Positions 33,632 through 44,255 of a stretch of 64,000 nt of DNA are shown in pieces. The first letter of the stretch is position 1. Each line of letters opens with the position of its first letter. This DNA comes from Bacteroidaceae bacterium (lineage in GTDB: Bacteria > Bacteroidota > Bacteroidia > Bacteroidales > Bacteroidaceae): the NCBI GenBank assembly GCA_017469925.1, contig JAFUFK010000024.1, forward strand, positions 1 through 64,000, given 5' to 3'. Below the pieces are notes generated by a model. It ran no database searches, was not told the DNA's origin, and worked only from the letters and a program-made list of their open reading frames with translations. Position numbers and translations under genes: made by a program.

Positions 33632-35674
33632 ATGGCTTCAAAGAACAACAAAGCTATCAAGCGATTCCGACTGATACTCATCGGTATTAGCCTCATGGGG
33701 TTATACATCCTGGGCACGGCACTGAACACCATGCTCCTGCACGCCGACTACTGGCGACAGGTGAGCCAACGATTCGTCTCCGACAGCCTGTCGGTCGATG
33801 CCATGCGCGGCAACATCCTGTCGGCCGACGGCAAGGTGATGGTGGCCTCGCTGCCCAAGTACCGCCTGTTCATGGACTTCCGCGTAATCGATAAAGACTC
33901 CGTTGCGCGCGTGAAGGCGCAGGCGTGGCGCGACTCGATGGTGCTCTGCAAGGCCGACAGCATTGCCGAGGGCCTGGCGCGCATCTTCCCCGACCGCTCG
34001 AAGCAGTGGTTCAAGGACCGCTTCCTCGAGGGCCATCGCCGCGGTTCGCACGCCTGGAACCTCTATCCCCGACTGGCCTCGTACATCCAATACAAACAGG
34101 TGAAGGAACTGCCCCTGCTGCGCGAGTCGGCGCTGAAGGGCGGCTTCAACCCCGAACGCATCATGCTGCGCGTGAAACCCTACGGTTCGCTGGCCAGCCG
34201 TACGCTGGGCGACCTGGCCGAGGACGGCACGGCCAAGAGCGGACTGGAGTGGTGCTACGACACCATCATGCGCGGCAAGGACGGCATCAAACACCGTTCG
34301 CGCGTCTATGACCGCACCGTAAGCTACTACGACCGCCTGCCCGTCAACGGCCACGACCTCGTCTGCACCATCGACGCCACCATGCAGGACATCGCCGAAA
34401 AGGCCATCGTCAACAAACTGAAGGAAGTGGGCGGCGAGAAGGGTGTCGTCATCCTCATGGAGGTGAAGACGGGCGACATCAAGGCCATGGTCAGCATGAC
34501 ACGCTACAAGAACGACGCGACGGGCGAATACGAATTCTACGAAGCACAGAACGACGCCATCAATGCCCTGTGGGAACCCGGCTCGACGTTCAAGACGGGC
34601 AGCATCATGGTGGCACTGGAAGACGGGAAAATCACACCCGAGACCCGTGTGGAGACGGGCAGCGGCATCTACATGATGCACGGCCGGCCCATGAAGGACC
34701 ACAACTGGCGCAAGGGCGGATACGGCGAACTGACCGTGACGCAGGTGCTCGAATACAGTTCGAACGTGGGCGTGAGCCGCCTCATCGACGAGGCCTATCA
34801 CGACCACCCCGAACAATACGTCCAGGGACTCTACAACCTGGGCGTCGGCATCCCCCTCGGCATGCCTATGGGCGCCAACCCGCGTGTCCGCATGCCCAAT
34901 ACCGACAAGATAAAGGGCAACTGGTCGAAGACGGCACTGGCCTGGATGAGCATCGGCTACGAAACGCAGATTCCGCCCATCAGCACCGTGACCTTCTACA
35001 ACGCTATCGCCAACAACGGCCGTATGGTGCGCCCACGCTTCGTCAAGGCTGAGATGGAGAACGGACAGGTCGTCCGCGAATTCCCCGTCGAGGTCATCAA
35101 GGAACGCATCTGTTCGCCCCACACCCTGCGCGACATCCGCACGATACTGGAGAAGGTGGTCAGCGAAGGCCTCGGCAAGAAGGCCGGCAACAAGCGCTTC
35201 AAGGTCAGCGGAAAGACGGGTACGGCCCAGGTGGCCAAGAACGGCAGCTACGCCAGCCGCAGCTACATGGTCAGCTTCTGCGGCTACTTCCCCAGCGACG
35301 ACCCGAAGTACTCGTGTATCGTCTGCATCCGCAAGGATGGCCTGCCCGCCTCGGGCGGTGGCCAGTGCGGCCCCGTATTCAGCGAAATCAGCCAGTTGGT
35401 CATGAACCAAGGCGTCTATCGCGACCCACGCGAGGCGGCCGACTCGACCAGCGTCTTCACGGCCTCGATGGCCAAGACCAAGACCGAAGTGACCGAAGGC
35501 GTAGTGCCCGACGTCACCGGCATGGGAGCCCGCGATGCCATCAGCGCCCTGCAACGCGCCGGGCTGAAGGTGAAGCTGCAAGGCACAGGCCTCGTGGTAG
35601 AACAGAGCATCCCCGCCGGTACGGAGAAGGCCAAGGGACGGACCATTACACTGAAGTTGAAAGTTAAAAGTTGA
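33632..35674 (+). CDS. ftsI: Septal peptidoglycan transpeptidase (PBP3, FtsI) with PASTA domain
   Basis: Cross-links septal peptidoglycan. 680 residues: membrane anchor (about 11-33), dimerisation domain, then the transpeptidase domain with STFK (S318 nucleophile, K321), SSN (376-378) and KTGTAQ (528-533). A C-terminal PASTA domain starts at about 622 ([18 protein letters not shown]). The PASTA is usual in Bacteroidota FtsI and absent in E. coli. Confidence 0.95.
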   Translation: MASKNNKAIKRFRLILIGISLMGLYILGTALNTMLLHADYWRQVSQRFVSDSLSVDAMRGNILSADGKVMVASLPKYRLFMDFRVIDKDSVARVKAQAWRDSMVLCKADSIAEGLARIFPDRSKQWFKDRFLEGHRRGSHAWNLYPRLASYIQYKQVKELPLLRESALKGGFNPERIMLRVKPYGSLASRTLGDLAEDGTAKSGLEWCYDTIMRGKDGIKHRSRVYDRTVSYYDRLPVNGHDLVCTIDATMQDIAEKAIVNKLKEVGGEKGVVILMEVKTGDIKAMVSMTRYKNDATGEYEFYEAQNDAINALWEPGSTFKTGSIMVALEDGKITPETRVETGSGIYMMHGRPMKDHNWRKGGYGELTVTQVLEYSSNVGVSRLIDEAYHDHPEQYVQGLYNLGVGIPLGMPMGANPRVRMPNTDKIKGNWSKTALAWMSIGYETQIPPISTVTFYNAIANNGRMVRPRFVKAEMENGQVVREFPVEVIKERICSPHTLRDIRTILEKVVSEGLGKKAGNKRFKVSGKTGTAQVAKNGSYASRSYMVSFCGYFPSDDPKYSCIVCIRKDGLPASGGGQCGPVFSEISQLVMNQGVYRDPREAADSTSVFTASMAKTKTEVTEGVVPDVTGMGARDAISALQRAGLKVKLQGTGLVVEQSIPAGTEKAKGRTITLKLKVKS

Positions 35675-35679
35675 GAACT

Positions 35680-37146
35680 ATGACAATAAAGCAACTCATC
35701 GAGAAAACCAAGCCACTGAAGGTTGTCGGCGACGACAGCCGGGAGGTTAAAGGCATCGAGATAGACTCGCGACGCATCGAGCCTGGTTTTGCCTTCGTGG
35801 CCATGCGTGGCACACAGACCGACGGCCACCAGTTTATCTCCAAAGCATTGGAACTGGGCGCCACGACAATCGTCTGTGAGACCGTGCCCGAAGCGCTGAA
35901 GGAAGGCGTCACCTACGTACAGTACGAAAGCACCGAAAAGGCCGTGGGGCCACTGGCTACCCACTTCTTCGGCGACCCCACGAAACGCATGAAACTCGTC
36001 GGTGTGACAGGCACTAACGGCAAGACCACCATCGCCACCCTGCTCTACGAGATGTTCCGCCGCTTCGGCTACCGGGTGGGACTGTGCAGCACCGTATGCA
36101 ACTACATCGACGGCCAGCCCATCCCCACAGAGTGCACCACCCCCGACCCCATCACCCTGAACCGACTGCTCGGACGCATGGCCGACGAGGGTTGCCAGTA
36201 TGCCTTCATGGAGGTGAGTTCGCACTCCGTCGTGCAACAGCGCATCGGCGGACTGACCTTCGCCGGCGGCCTGTTTACCAACCTGACCCGCGACCACCTC
36301 GACTACCACAAGACCTTCGAGGCCTATCGCGATGCCAAGAAGGGATTCTTCGACATGCTGCCCAAGGGGTCGTTTGCCATCATCAACAGCGACGACAAGA
36401 ACGGGGCTTTCATGGTACAGAATACGCGTGCCCTGGTGAAGACCTACGCCCAACGCACGCCGGCCGACTTCAAGGCCCGCATCCTGGAGGAGAGTTTCGA
36501 GGGCATGAACCTGAGCATCGACGGCCGGGAAGTGTTCGTGCAGTTCGTGGGGCGCTTCAACGTAAGCAATCTGTTGGCCGTCTATGGCGCCGCCGTCATG
36601 CTCGGGCAGGAGCCCGAGGACGTGCTGGTGGCCCTGAGTACCATGAAGCCCGTCAACGGACGCTTCGAGGCCATCCGCAGCCGAGAAGGGGTGACGGCCA
36701 TCGTCGATTATGCCCATACGCCCGATGCCCTGGTGAACGTGCTGACGACCATCAATGAGGTGCTGCAAGGCCGCGGCCAGTGCTGGACCGTATGCGGAGC
36801 CGGCGGCAACCGCGACAAGGGTAAGCGCCCCCTGATGGCTCAGGAGGCCGTCCGACATAGCGACCGCGTCATCATCACCAGCGACAACCCCCGCTTCGAG
36901 GACCCGCAGGAGATTATCAACGACATGCTGGCCGGACTGACCGACGAGGAACGCCGCACGGTGCTCAGCATCGTGGACCGTCGCGAAGCCATCCGCACGG
37001 CATGCACCCTGGCCCAGCCGGGCGACGTCATCCTCGTGGCCGGCAAGGGACACGAAGACTACCAAATCATACAAGGCGTGAAGCACCACTTCGACGACCA
37101 TGAGGTCATCCGCGAGTGCTTTGGCCTCAGCGAAACAACGGAATAA
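35680..37146 (+). CDS. murE: UDP-MurNAc-L-Ala-D-Glu:meso-diaminopimelate ligase
   Basis: Adds the third residue of the stem peptide. The ATP loop GTNGKTT is at 111-117. The motif DNPR in [13 protein letters not shown] marks selection of meso-diaminopimelate rather than lysine. 488 residues from the ATG at 35680, the first start after the ftsI stop apart from a TTG that overlaps it. The junction is an A-rich AAGTTAAAAGTTGAG repeat. Confidence 0.95.
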   Translation: MTIKQLIEKTKPLKVVGDDSREVKGIEIDSRRIEPGFAFVAMRGTQTDGHQFISKALELGATTIVCETVPEALKEGVTYVQYESTEKAVGPLATHFFGDPTKRMKLVGVTGTNGKTTIATLLYEMFRRFGYRVGLCSTVCNYIDGQPIPTECTTPDPITLNRLLGRMADEGCQYAFMEVSSHSVVQQRIGGLTFAGGLFTNLTRDHLDYHKTFEAYRDAKKGFFDMLPKGSFAIINSDDKNGAFMVQNTRALVKTYAQRTPADFKARILEESFEGMNLSIDGREVFVQFVGRFNVSNLLAVYGAAVMLGQEPEDVLVALSTMKPVNGRFEAIRSREGVTAIVDYAHTPDALVNVLTTINEVLQGRGQCWTVCGAGGNRDKGKRPLMAQEAVRHSDRVIITSDNPRFEDPQEIINDMLAGLTDEERRTVLSIVDRREAIRTACTLAQPGDVILVAGKGHEDYQIIQGVKHHFDDHEVIRECFGLSETTE

Positions 37147-37167
37147 CGTCATAACGATATAACACCC

Positions 37168-38430
37168 ATGCTATACTACCTGTTCAGATATCTCGGCAAC
37201 TTCGGCATCCCAGGTGCACACCTGTGGTCGTACATCTCTTTCCGCGCCATCCTGACACTGGTGCTCTCACTGGTCATCTCGATTTGGTTCGGCGAATACT
37301 TCATCAAGTGGATGAAACGTCACAACGCCAGCGAGGCACAGCGCGACGTAAGCATCGACCCCTATGGCGTGGAGAAGAAAGGCGTGCCCACGATGGGCGG
37401 CATCATCATCATCATTGCCACGGTCGTGCCCTGCCTGCTGTTGGGTCGCCTGCGCAACATCTACATGTTGCTGATGATTGTCACCACGCTGTGGCTCGGA
37501 GCCATCGGCTTCATCGACGACTACATCAAGATGAAGATTTCGAAGGACGGACTTCGCCCCATCTACAAGTTGGCCGGGCAGGCCCTGCTCGGACTGGGCG
37601 TGGGACTGACGCTGTGGCTCAGCCCCGATGCCGTGATTCGCGAGAATGTGCAGATGACGAACGAGAACGGGACGGAAATCGTCTATAAGAGCGAACCCGT
37701 GAAGAGCACCATCACGACGATTCCCTTCGTCAAGAACAACAACCTTAGCTATAGCGAGGCTTTCGGCTGGCTGGGCAAGTACAAGTCGGCCGCCGGCTGG
37801 GTGCTGTTTGTGTTCGTGACGACTTTCGTGGTCATGGCCGTCAGCAACGGGTCGAACCTCAACGACGGCATGGACGGCATGTGTGCGGGGAACTCCGCCA
37901 TCATTGTCTTTGCCCTGGCCATATTGGCCTATGTGAGCAGCCACATAGGAATGGCCTCGTACCTGAACATCATGTATGTGCCCGGTAGCGAAGAACTGGT
38001 TATCTTCCTGCTGGCCTTCATGGGCGGACTGGTAGGTTTCCTCTGGTACAACGCCTACCCTGCCCAGGTCTTCATGGGCGACACGGGCAGCCTGGCCATC
38101 GGCGGCATCATTGCCGTGACGGCCGTCATCATCCACAAGGAACTGCTCATCCCCGTGCTGTGCTTCGTATTCCTGTGCGAGAGCGTCAGCGTACTCTTGC
38201 AGACCAACTATGCCAAGATGGGCAACAAGCGCGGCCAGAAGTGGAGAGTGTTTAAGCGCGCCCCCATCCACGATGCATTCCGCATCAAGCCCGGGCAGTT
38301 GGGCAGCGACCTGAAGATTCTGTGGAACTGGCCTTCGGGCTGTTGGCTGGAGTCGAAGATTACGACCCGCTTCTGGATTATCACCATCATTACGTCGGCA
38401 TTGGCCATCATCACTTTGAAGATTAGATAA
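37168..38430 (+). CDS. mraY: Phospho-MurNAc-pentapeptide translocase
   Basis: Integral membrane enzyme that makes lipid I by moving phospho-MurNAc-pentapeptide onto undecaprenyl phosphate. Motifs: GVPTMGGIIIII, IDDYIK, SNGSNLNDGMDGMCAGNS (the aspartates needed for Mg2+) and FMGDTGSLAIGG. 420 residues, longer than the E. coli enzyme owing to an extra segment (about 160-195, ENVQMTNENGTEIVY) common in Bacteroidota. The murD start overlaps its stop by one base. Confidence 0.96.
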   Translation: MLYYLFRYLGNFGIPGAHLWSYISFRAILTLVLSLVISIWFGEYFIKWMKRHNASEAQRDVSIDPYGVEKKGVPTMGGIIIIIATVVPCLLLGRLRNIYMLLMIVTTLWLGAIGFIDDYIKMKISKDGLRPIYKLAGQALLGLGVGLTLWLSPDAVIRENVQMTNENGTEIVYKSEPVKSTITTIPFVKNNNLSYSEAFGWLGKYKSAAGWVLFVFVTTFVVMAVSNGSNLNDGMDGMCAGNSAIIVFALAILAYVSSHIGMASYLNIMYVPGSEELVIFLLAFMGGLVGFLWYNAYPAQVFMGDTGSLAIGGIIAVTAVIIHKELLIPVLCFVFLCESVSVLLQTNYAKMGNKRGQKWRVFKRAPIHDAFRIKPGQLGSDLKILWNWPSGCWLESKITTRFWIITIITSALAIITLKIR

Positions 38431-39758
38431 TGAAACGAATCGCTATACTTGGAGCCGCAGAGAGCGGAATCGGAACAGCCATCCTGGCACAAAAGGAGGG
38501 TTGGGACGTATTCGTGAGCGACATGGGCTCCATCAAGGATAAATACAAACAACAGCTGGAGGCACACCACATCCGGTGGGAGGAGGGCGGACATACCGAA
38601 AGCCTCATCCTTCAGGCCGACGAGGTGGTGAAGAGTCCCGGCATCCCCGACACAGCACCCATCGTCAGGAAACTCATCCAACAGGGAACACCCATACTGA
38701 GCGAACTGGAGTTTGCCCAGCCATACAGTCGCGGCAAGGTCATTGCCATCACAGGCTCGAACGGAAAGACGACGACCACCACCCTTATCTACTACATCAT
38801 GCAGCAGTGGGGCGTGGATGTAGGCCTTGCCGGTAACATCGGACGCTCTTTTGCCCTGCAAGTGGCCGAAGGCGACCACGACTGGTATGTCCTGGAAATC
38901 AGTTCATTCCAGTTAGACAACATGTACGCGTTCCATCCTCATGTGGCCGTGCTCATGAACATCACTCCCGACCATCTCGACCGCTACGACTTCGAGATGC
39001 AGCACTATGTCGATTCGAAGATGCGCATCGTGCAGAACATGACGAAGGACGACCTTTTCATCTACTGGAAGGGCGACGCATGCGTACAGCACGAGACCGA
39101 GAAACGCAAGGGCGGATACATCGCGCCAGCCACAACGCCCTCGTCCCGGCCCGCAGTCCCGGGCAATCCACAGATATGTGCCTTCGAGGACACGGACTTT
39201 GAGCAACTGAGTCTGGATTTCTCACTCATGGGCCAACACAACAAGCGCAACGCACTGGCCGCCTACATGGCTACGAAACGGGCCGGAGCACCCGAGGAGG
39301 TGGTCCGCCAGTCGTTGCGGACCTTCCCTGGTGTGGAGCACCGGCTGGAACGTGTAGCCGAAAAGGGCGGCGTGCTCTTCATCAACGACTCAAAGGCCAC
39401 CAACGTCGATGCCTGCTACGTAGCCCTGCAAGCCATGGAACGCCCGACCATCCTCATCGTGGGCGGACGCGACAAAGGCAACGACTACTCCACCCTCTTC
39501 GACCTGATACGCGAGAAGTGTGTCGGACTGGTCTATCTGGGTGCCGACAACAAGAAGTTGCACGACTCGTTCGACCAGTTGGGCCTGCCTGTCAGCGACA
39601 CGCATAGCATGGAGGACTGCGTCCAGGCCTGCATCCAGATGGCACGCCCCAGCGACACGGTACTGTTGAGCCCGTGCTGCGCCAGCTTCGACCTTTTCAA
39701 GAACATGGAAGACCGTGGCGAGCAGTTCAAGGCCCTCGTGCACGCGTATAATATATAA
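38430..39758 (+). CDS. murD: UDP-MurNAc-L-alanine:D-glutamate ligase
   Basis: Adds D-glutamate to the UDP-MurNAc-alanine precursor. ATP loop ITGSNGKTTTTTL at about 106-118, then ISSFQLDN, NITPDHLDRY, GQHNKRNALAA and NDSKATNVDA. 442 residues, normal length. Confidence 0.96.
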   Translation: MKRIAILGAAESGIGTAILAQKEGWDVFVSDMGSIKDKYKQQLEAHHIRWEEGGHTESLILQADEVVKSPGIPDTAPIVRKLIQQGTPILSELEFAQPYSRGKVIAITGSNGKTTTTTLIYYIMQQWGVDVGLAGNIGRSFALQVAEGDHDWYVLEISSFQLDNMYAFHPHVAVLMNITPDHLDRYDFEMQHYVDSKMRIVQNMTKDDLFIYWKGDACVQHETEKRKGGYIAPATTPSSRPAVPGNPQICAFEDTDFEQLSLDFSLMGQHNKRNALAAYMATKRAGAPEEVVRQSLRTFPGVEHRLERVAEKGGVLFINDSKATNVDACYVALQAMERPTILIVGGRDKGNDYSTLFDLIREKCVGLVYLGADNKKLHDSFDQLGLPVSDTHSMEDCVQACIQMARPSDTVLLSPCCASFDLFKNMEDRGEQFKALVHAYNI

Positions 39759-39773
39759 TGGTATAAGAAGAAG

Positions 39774-40985
39774 ATGAAACTCTCTGACATAAAGATACAG
39801 AAAGAAGGGTTCCTGCACGGCGACTACGTGGTATGGATGATTATGCTGGCCCTGTGCATGATATCCGTCGTCGAGGTCTATAGCGCATCGAGCCGAATGA
39901 CCTATTCTTCGGGTCACTATTGGGGACCCGTCGTGGAGCATACCTCCTATGTGCTTATTGGTCTGTTTATCACATGGCTCGTACATAAGATGCCCTGTAC
40001 CTCGTTCAAGTTCCTGAGCGTACTGGGACTCCTGCTTTCGTTCATCCTGCTCATTGTCGTACTCGGTATGGGTAAAATCAATGGTGCTGCCCGTTGGATT
40101 CGCATTGCCGGCATCACCATCCAGCCCTCCGAGTTTGCCAAGATATCGCTGGTAGGCACTGTAGCCATGCTGTTGGCCACCTTCCGCGACAAGTCCACGG
40201 GCGGTGCTTCGATGCTTGCCCTGAAGTGGGTGGCCGGACTGACAGCCGTCTTCTGCATGCTCATCGTGACCGAGAACTTCTCTACGGCAGGCATCATCTT
40301 CATGGTCATGCTCATGATGACATGGTATGCCCAGGCCCCGAAGAAGTGGCTGGGTATCATCGTGGGCAGCGTAGTACTTGTGGGAGCCATCGGCTTCGGC
40401 ACCTTACGCTTTGTACCCGACACCCTGGCCGAGAAGATAAGTACCGAGACACCGCTCCATCGCTTCAACACCTGGCACAACCGCGTGAAGAGCGGCAGCG
40501 ACCTTCCCGCCGACCCCAAAGACTATAACATCCACGACAACATACAGGTGACCCACGCCCGCATTGCCGTTGCCACGTGCAACGTCGTCGGCAAAGGTCC
40601 GGGCCAGAGTGTCGAACGCGACTTCTTGCCTCATGCCGTCAGCGATTTCATCTATGCCATCATCATCGAGGAGGCCGGTATCGAGGGCGGAGTACTGGTC
40701 ATGTTCCTCTACCTGCTCCTGCTCTATCGTGCCATGCGCATAGCCGAGAAGTGCAAAAACCGTTTCCCGGCCTATCTGGTCATGGGGCTGTCGCTGATGC
40801 TCGTCATACAAGCCATGATTAACATGGCCGTAAGCGTCGGGGCCTTCCCTGTTACGGGACAGCCGCTGCCCCTGGTGTCGAAGGGCGGAACCTCGACCTT
40901 CATCACCTGTGCCTATATCGGCATGATACTGAGCGTGAGCCATACTGCCAAACAAATAGAAGAACCTATCAAGCAAACCACATAA
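39774..40985 (+). CDS. ftsW: Septal peptidoglycan glycosyltransferase FtsW (SEDS family)
   Basis: Polymerises lipid II at the septum together with FtsI. About ten membrane segments over 403 residues. SEDS motifs: NGAARWIRIAGITIQPSEFAK, the large periplasmic loop with FNTWHNRVKSG, and PVTGQPLPLVSKGGTS near the end. Begins 15 bp after murD. Confidence 0.94.
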   Translation: MKLSDIKIQKEGFLHGDYVVWMIMLALCMISVVEVYSASSRMTYSSGHYWGPVVEHTSYVLIGLFITWLVHKMPCTSFKFLSVLGLLLSFILLIVVLGMGKINGAARWIRIAGITIQPSEFAKISLVGTVAMLLATFRDKSTGGASMLALKWVAGLTAVFCMLIVTENFSTAGIIFMVMLMMTWYAQAPKKWLGIIVGSVVLVGAIGFGTLRFVPDTLAEKISTETPLHRFNTWHNRVKSGSDLPADPKDYNIHDNIQVTHARIAVATCNVVGKGPGQSVERDFLPHAVSDFIYAIIIEEAGIEGGVLVMFLYLLLLYRAMRIAEKCKNRFPAYLVMGLSLMLVIQAMINMAVSVGAFPVTGQPLPLVSKGGTSTFITCAYIGMILSVSHTAKQIEEPIKQTT

Positions 40986-40991
40986 AGAAAA

Positions 40992-42110
40992 ATGAGTGAA
41001 CTGAGAATCATCATAAGTGGAGGCGGAACGGGAGGACACATCTTCCCCGCCGTAAGCATAGCCAATGCCATAAGGGAATTGCAACCCGGTTGTAAGATAC
41101 TCTTCGTCGGTGCAGAGGGACGCATGGAGATGCAGCGCGTGCCTGCCGCAGGTTACGAAATCGTAGGCCTGCCCATCCGCGGTCTGTACCGCCCTCTGTG
41201 GAAACCTGCCAACATCGGCGTAGCCCTCGACTTCCTGAAGAGCAAGCGCCTGGCAAAGAAGACCCTGCGCGACTTTCGTCCCGACGTGGCTGTGGGCGTA
41301 GGAGGCTATGCCAGCAGTGCCACACTGAATGCGGCCTACGAGTTGGGCATTCCCTGCCTCATACAGGAGCAGAACAGCTATGCCGGGCTGACCAACAAGA
41401 CGCTGGCCAAGAAGGCACAGAAGATATGCGTAGCCTACGAAGGCATGGAACGCTTCTTCCCCAAGGAGCGCATCATCCTTACAGGTAATCCCGTGCGCCA
41501 GGGACTGCTCGACCCCACCCTGACAAAGACTGAGTCGAGTGCCATCTTCGGACTGGAGCCCGACCTGCCCACCGTGCTTATCATCGGTGGCAGTCTGGGA
41601 GCACGCACCATGAACGAGAGCGTGCTGGAGAACCTCGACACGCTGCGTAAGTCACACGTCCAGTTCATCTGGCAGACGGGTGGCTATTACTTTAAGGAGA
41701 TACAGGAGGCTTTGGAACAGAAAGGCAAGCCCGAGAACCTTTACGTCACCGACTTCATTGCCCGCATGGACCAGGCCTATAAGGCTGCCGACCTCGTCAT
41801 CTCGCGTGCCGGCGCCAGCAGCATCAGCGAACTGTGTCTGTTGGGAAAGCCCTCCATCCTCGTGCCCTCACCCAACGTGGCCGAAGACCACCAGACGTGC
41901 AACGCCATGGCCCTTGTCAAGAAGGACGCTGCCCTGATGGTGCGCGATGCCGATGCCCGTAAGCAACTCATCCCGCAGGCCTTGGAACTCGTCATCGACA
42001 AGGACCGCCTGAAGACACTTAGCGAGAATGCCTACAAGATGGCCTACAAGGACTCGGCACGCATCATTGCCCAGGAAGTCATCAAACTGGCAGGAAAAGT
42101 TGGAAATTGA
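40992..42110 (+). CDS. murG: Lipid II synthase MurG
   Basis: Transfers GlcNAc from UDP-GlcNAc to lipid I at the inner face of the membrane. The N-terminal glycine loop is SGGGTGGHIFPA; the acceptor-side HGE region reads QEQNSYAGLTNK, and the donor-side segment is SRAGASSISELCLLGKPSILVP. 372 residues. Starts 6 bp after ftsW. Confidence 0.96.
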   Translation: MSELRIIISGGGTGGHIFPAVSIANAIRELQPGCKILFVGAEGRMEMQRVPAAGYEIVGLPIRGLYRPLWKPANIGVALDFLKSKRLAKKTLRDFRPDVAVGVGGYASSATLNAAYELGIPCLIQEQNSYAGLTNKTLAKKAQKICVAYEGMERFFPKERIILTGNPVRQGLLDPTLTKTESSAIFGLEPDLPTVLIIGGSLGARTMNESVLENLDTLRKSHVQFIWQTGGYYFKEIQEALEQKGKPENLYVTDFIARMDQAYKAADLVISRAGASSISELCLLGKPSILVPSPNVAEDHQTCNAMALVKKDAALMVRDADARKQLIPQALELVIDKDRLKTLSENAYKMAYKDSARIIAQEVIKLAGKVGN

Positions 42111-42125
42111 TAGTTGAAAGTTAAT

Positions 42126-43505
42126 ATGGACGTAACACAGATAAAAGCTGTATATTTCGTGGGCATCGGCGGTATTGGCATGAGCGCCATTGCCCGCTAC
42201 TTCCTCCACCGCGGTCTGGTTGTCGGTGGTTATGACAGAGTGCCCAGCGAACTGACCCAACGCTTGGCCGAAGAAGGGGCACAGATACACTACGAAGAGA
42301 ACATCGGGCTGATACCACAGGAATGTCTCAACCCCGACGCCTGCCTTGTAGTATATACGCCAGCCATCCCCCACGAGCACGCCGAGTTGCAATACTTCCA
42401 GCGTAACGGATTCGAACTGCAAAAGCGCGCACAAGTGCTTGGCACACTTACCCATGCCCTCAAGGGACTTTGCGTGGCAGGCACGCACGGCAAGACCACA
42501 ACCTCTTCGATGGCCGCCCATCTGCTCCACCAAAGTCATGTCGATTGCAACGCCTTCCTCGGAGGCATCACCAAGAACTACGGCACCAACTACATCCTGA
42601 GCGAAAAGAGCCCCTATGTAGTCATCGAGGCCGACGAGTTCGACCGCTCGTTCCACTGGCTCTCGCCCTGGGCCACGGTAGTCACCTCGACCGATGCCGA
42701 CCACCTCGATATCTATGGTACCGAAGAGGCTTACCTCGAGAGTTTCCGCCACTACACCAGCCTCATCCAACCCGGCGGCTACCTCATCCTGCATACGGGA
42801 CTGAAGCTCGAACCCGACACCCGCGCTGGTGTCGTAACCTACACCTATAGTCAGCAGGAAGGCGATTTCCACGCCGAGAACGTACGCATTGGCAATGGCG
42901 AGATCACCTTCGACCTCGTATCGCCCCTTGGCAACGTCACGGGCATCAATCTCGGTGTGCCCGTCACTGTGAACATCGAGAATGGCATCGCCGCCATGGC
43001 ACTGGCGCAGTTGGCAGGAGCTACGGCCGACGAAATCCGCCAAGGCATGGCCTCGTTCAGCGGAGTTGACCGCCGTTTCGACTTCCACGTGCGTCGCCCC
43101 GACATGGTCTATCTGAGCGACTATGCCCACCATCCTGAGGAGATTCGCCAGAGTGTGCTCAGTGTGAAGCAACTCTACGAAGGCCGTCGTGTGAAGGCCA
43201 TTTTCCAGCCCCACCTCTACAGTCGCACCCGCGACTTCTACCAGGAGTTTGCCGACGCCCTGTCGATGCTCGACGACGTGACCATTGTCGATATCTACCC
43301 CGCCCGCGAACAACCCATACCCGGCATAACCAGCCAACTCATCTACGACCGCCTGCGCCCGGGCATCAAGAAGCAACTTATCCATAAGGAGGAGATTCCC
43401 GACGTGGTGCGCGAGGGTGGGTTCGACGTCCTCATGACACTCGGAGCCGGCGACATCGATGACTATGCTGGTCAGATAACACAAATACTAAGCGACAAGG
43501 CATGA
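42126..43505 (+). CDS. murC: UDP-N-acetylmuramate:L-alanine ligase
   Basis: First amino acid ligase of peptidoglycan precursor synthesis. VGIGGIGMSAIA near the N-terminus binds UDP; the ATP loop is GTHGKTTTSSM, followed by EADEFDRSF and a C-terminal DYAHHPEEI/FQPHLYSRT region. 459 residues from ATG 42126. A TTG at 42114 lies in the A-rich repeat of the murG-murC junction and is less likely. Confidence 0.96.
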   Translation: MDVTQIKAVYFVGIGGIGMSAIARYFLHRGLVVGGYDRVPSELTQRLAEEGAQIHYEENIGLIPQECLNPDACLVVYTPAIPHEHAELQYFQRNGFELQKRAQVLGTLTHALKGLCVAGTHGKTTTSSMAAHLLHQSHVDCNAFLGGITKNYGTNYILSEKSPYVVIEADEFDRSFHWLSPWATVVTSTDADHLDIYGTEEAYLESFRHYTSLIQPGGYLILHTGLKLEPDTRAGVVTYTYSQQEGDFHAENVRIGNGEITFDLVSPLGNVTGINLGVPVTVNIENGIAAMALAQLAGATADEIRQGMASFSGVDRRFDFHVRRPDMVYLSDYAHHPEEIRQSVLSVKQLYEGRRVKAIFQPHLYSRTRDFYQEFADALSMLDDVTIVDIYPAREQPIPGITSQLIYDRLRPGIKKQLIHKEEIPDVVREGGFDVLMTLGAGDIDDYAGQITQILSDKA

Positions 43506-44233
43506 TAAAGACCCTACTGAAGACACTGCTCTTGCTGGCAGCCCTGGGCTACCTCGCGTTTGCCCTGATTAAGGTGAGCCGTCCCCCACAGGAGATGGTG
43601 TGCACGGGCGTGGAATATCAGTTCCTCGACTCCACCGAGACGCGCCTCATCGACCAGCAGATGGTGAGCAACCAGTTGGCACAGCACAAGATATCGCCCA
43701 AGGGAAAGACACTGGCCGACATCGACATCAAGGGTATCGAGAAACTCTTGTCGGCCAATCCCTACATCGACACCGTCACCTGCTACCACACGGCCTCGGG
43801 CAAGTTGTGCATTCGCATCAAGCCCCTCCACCCCATCATGCACGTCTTTGCCGAGGACGGCGACGAGTTCTACCTTGATAGGCAAGGCCACGTCATGCCG
43901 GCAGGCGGGCTCGGCACCAACCTGCCCGTCGTCACGGGCCACGCTACCCGCAAGTATGCCAGCACCAAGCTCATCCCCCTGGCCACACTGCTCAAGGACG
44001 ACCCCTACTGGAGCCGGATGGCACAGCAAGTCAACATCGACAGCAAGGGACATGTAGAGATAATTCCACGCATCAGCGAACAGAAGATACGACTCGGCGA
44101 ACCCAAGAACTTTGCCGAGAAACTGCAACACGTACGCCTCTTCTACGAGAAGGGCATGCCCAAGACGGGCTGGAACAAGTACAACGTGGTCAACGCCGCC
44201 TACCGTAACCAAATCATTTGCACGAAAGAATAA
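43502..44233 (+). CDS. ftsQ: Cell division protein FtsQ
   Basis: 243 residues: N-terminal membrane helix (LLKTLLLLAALGYLAFAL) and a periplasmic part with a POTRA-like segment (ISPKGKTLADIDIKGIEKLLSANPYIDTV). It bridges the cytoplasmic and periplasmic divisome. Overlaps murC by 4 bp (ATGA). No ddl gene precedes it. Confidence 0.88.
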   Translation: MIKTLLKTLLLLAALGYLAFALIKVSRPPQEMVCTGVEYQFLDSTETRLIDQQMVSNQLAQHKISPKGKTLADIDIKGIEKLLSANPYIDTVTCYHTASGKLCIRIKPLHPIMHVFAEDGDEFYLDRQGHVMPAGGLGTNLPVVTGHATRKYASTKLIPLATLLKDDPYWSRMAQQVNIDSKGHVEIIPRISEQKIRLGEPKNFAEKLQHVRLFYEKGMPKTGWNKYNVVNAAYRNQIICTKE

Positions 44234-44255
44234 TAACACAAAAACAGATACAGCT

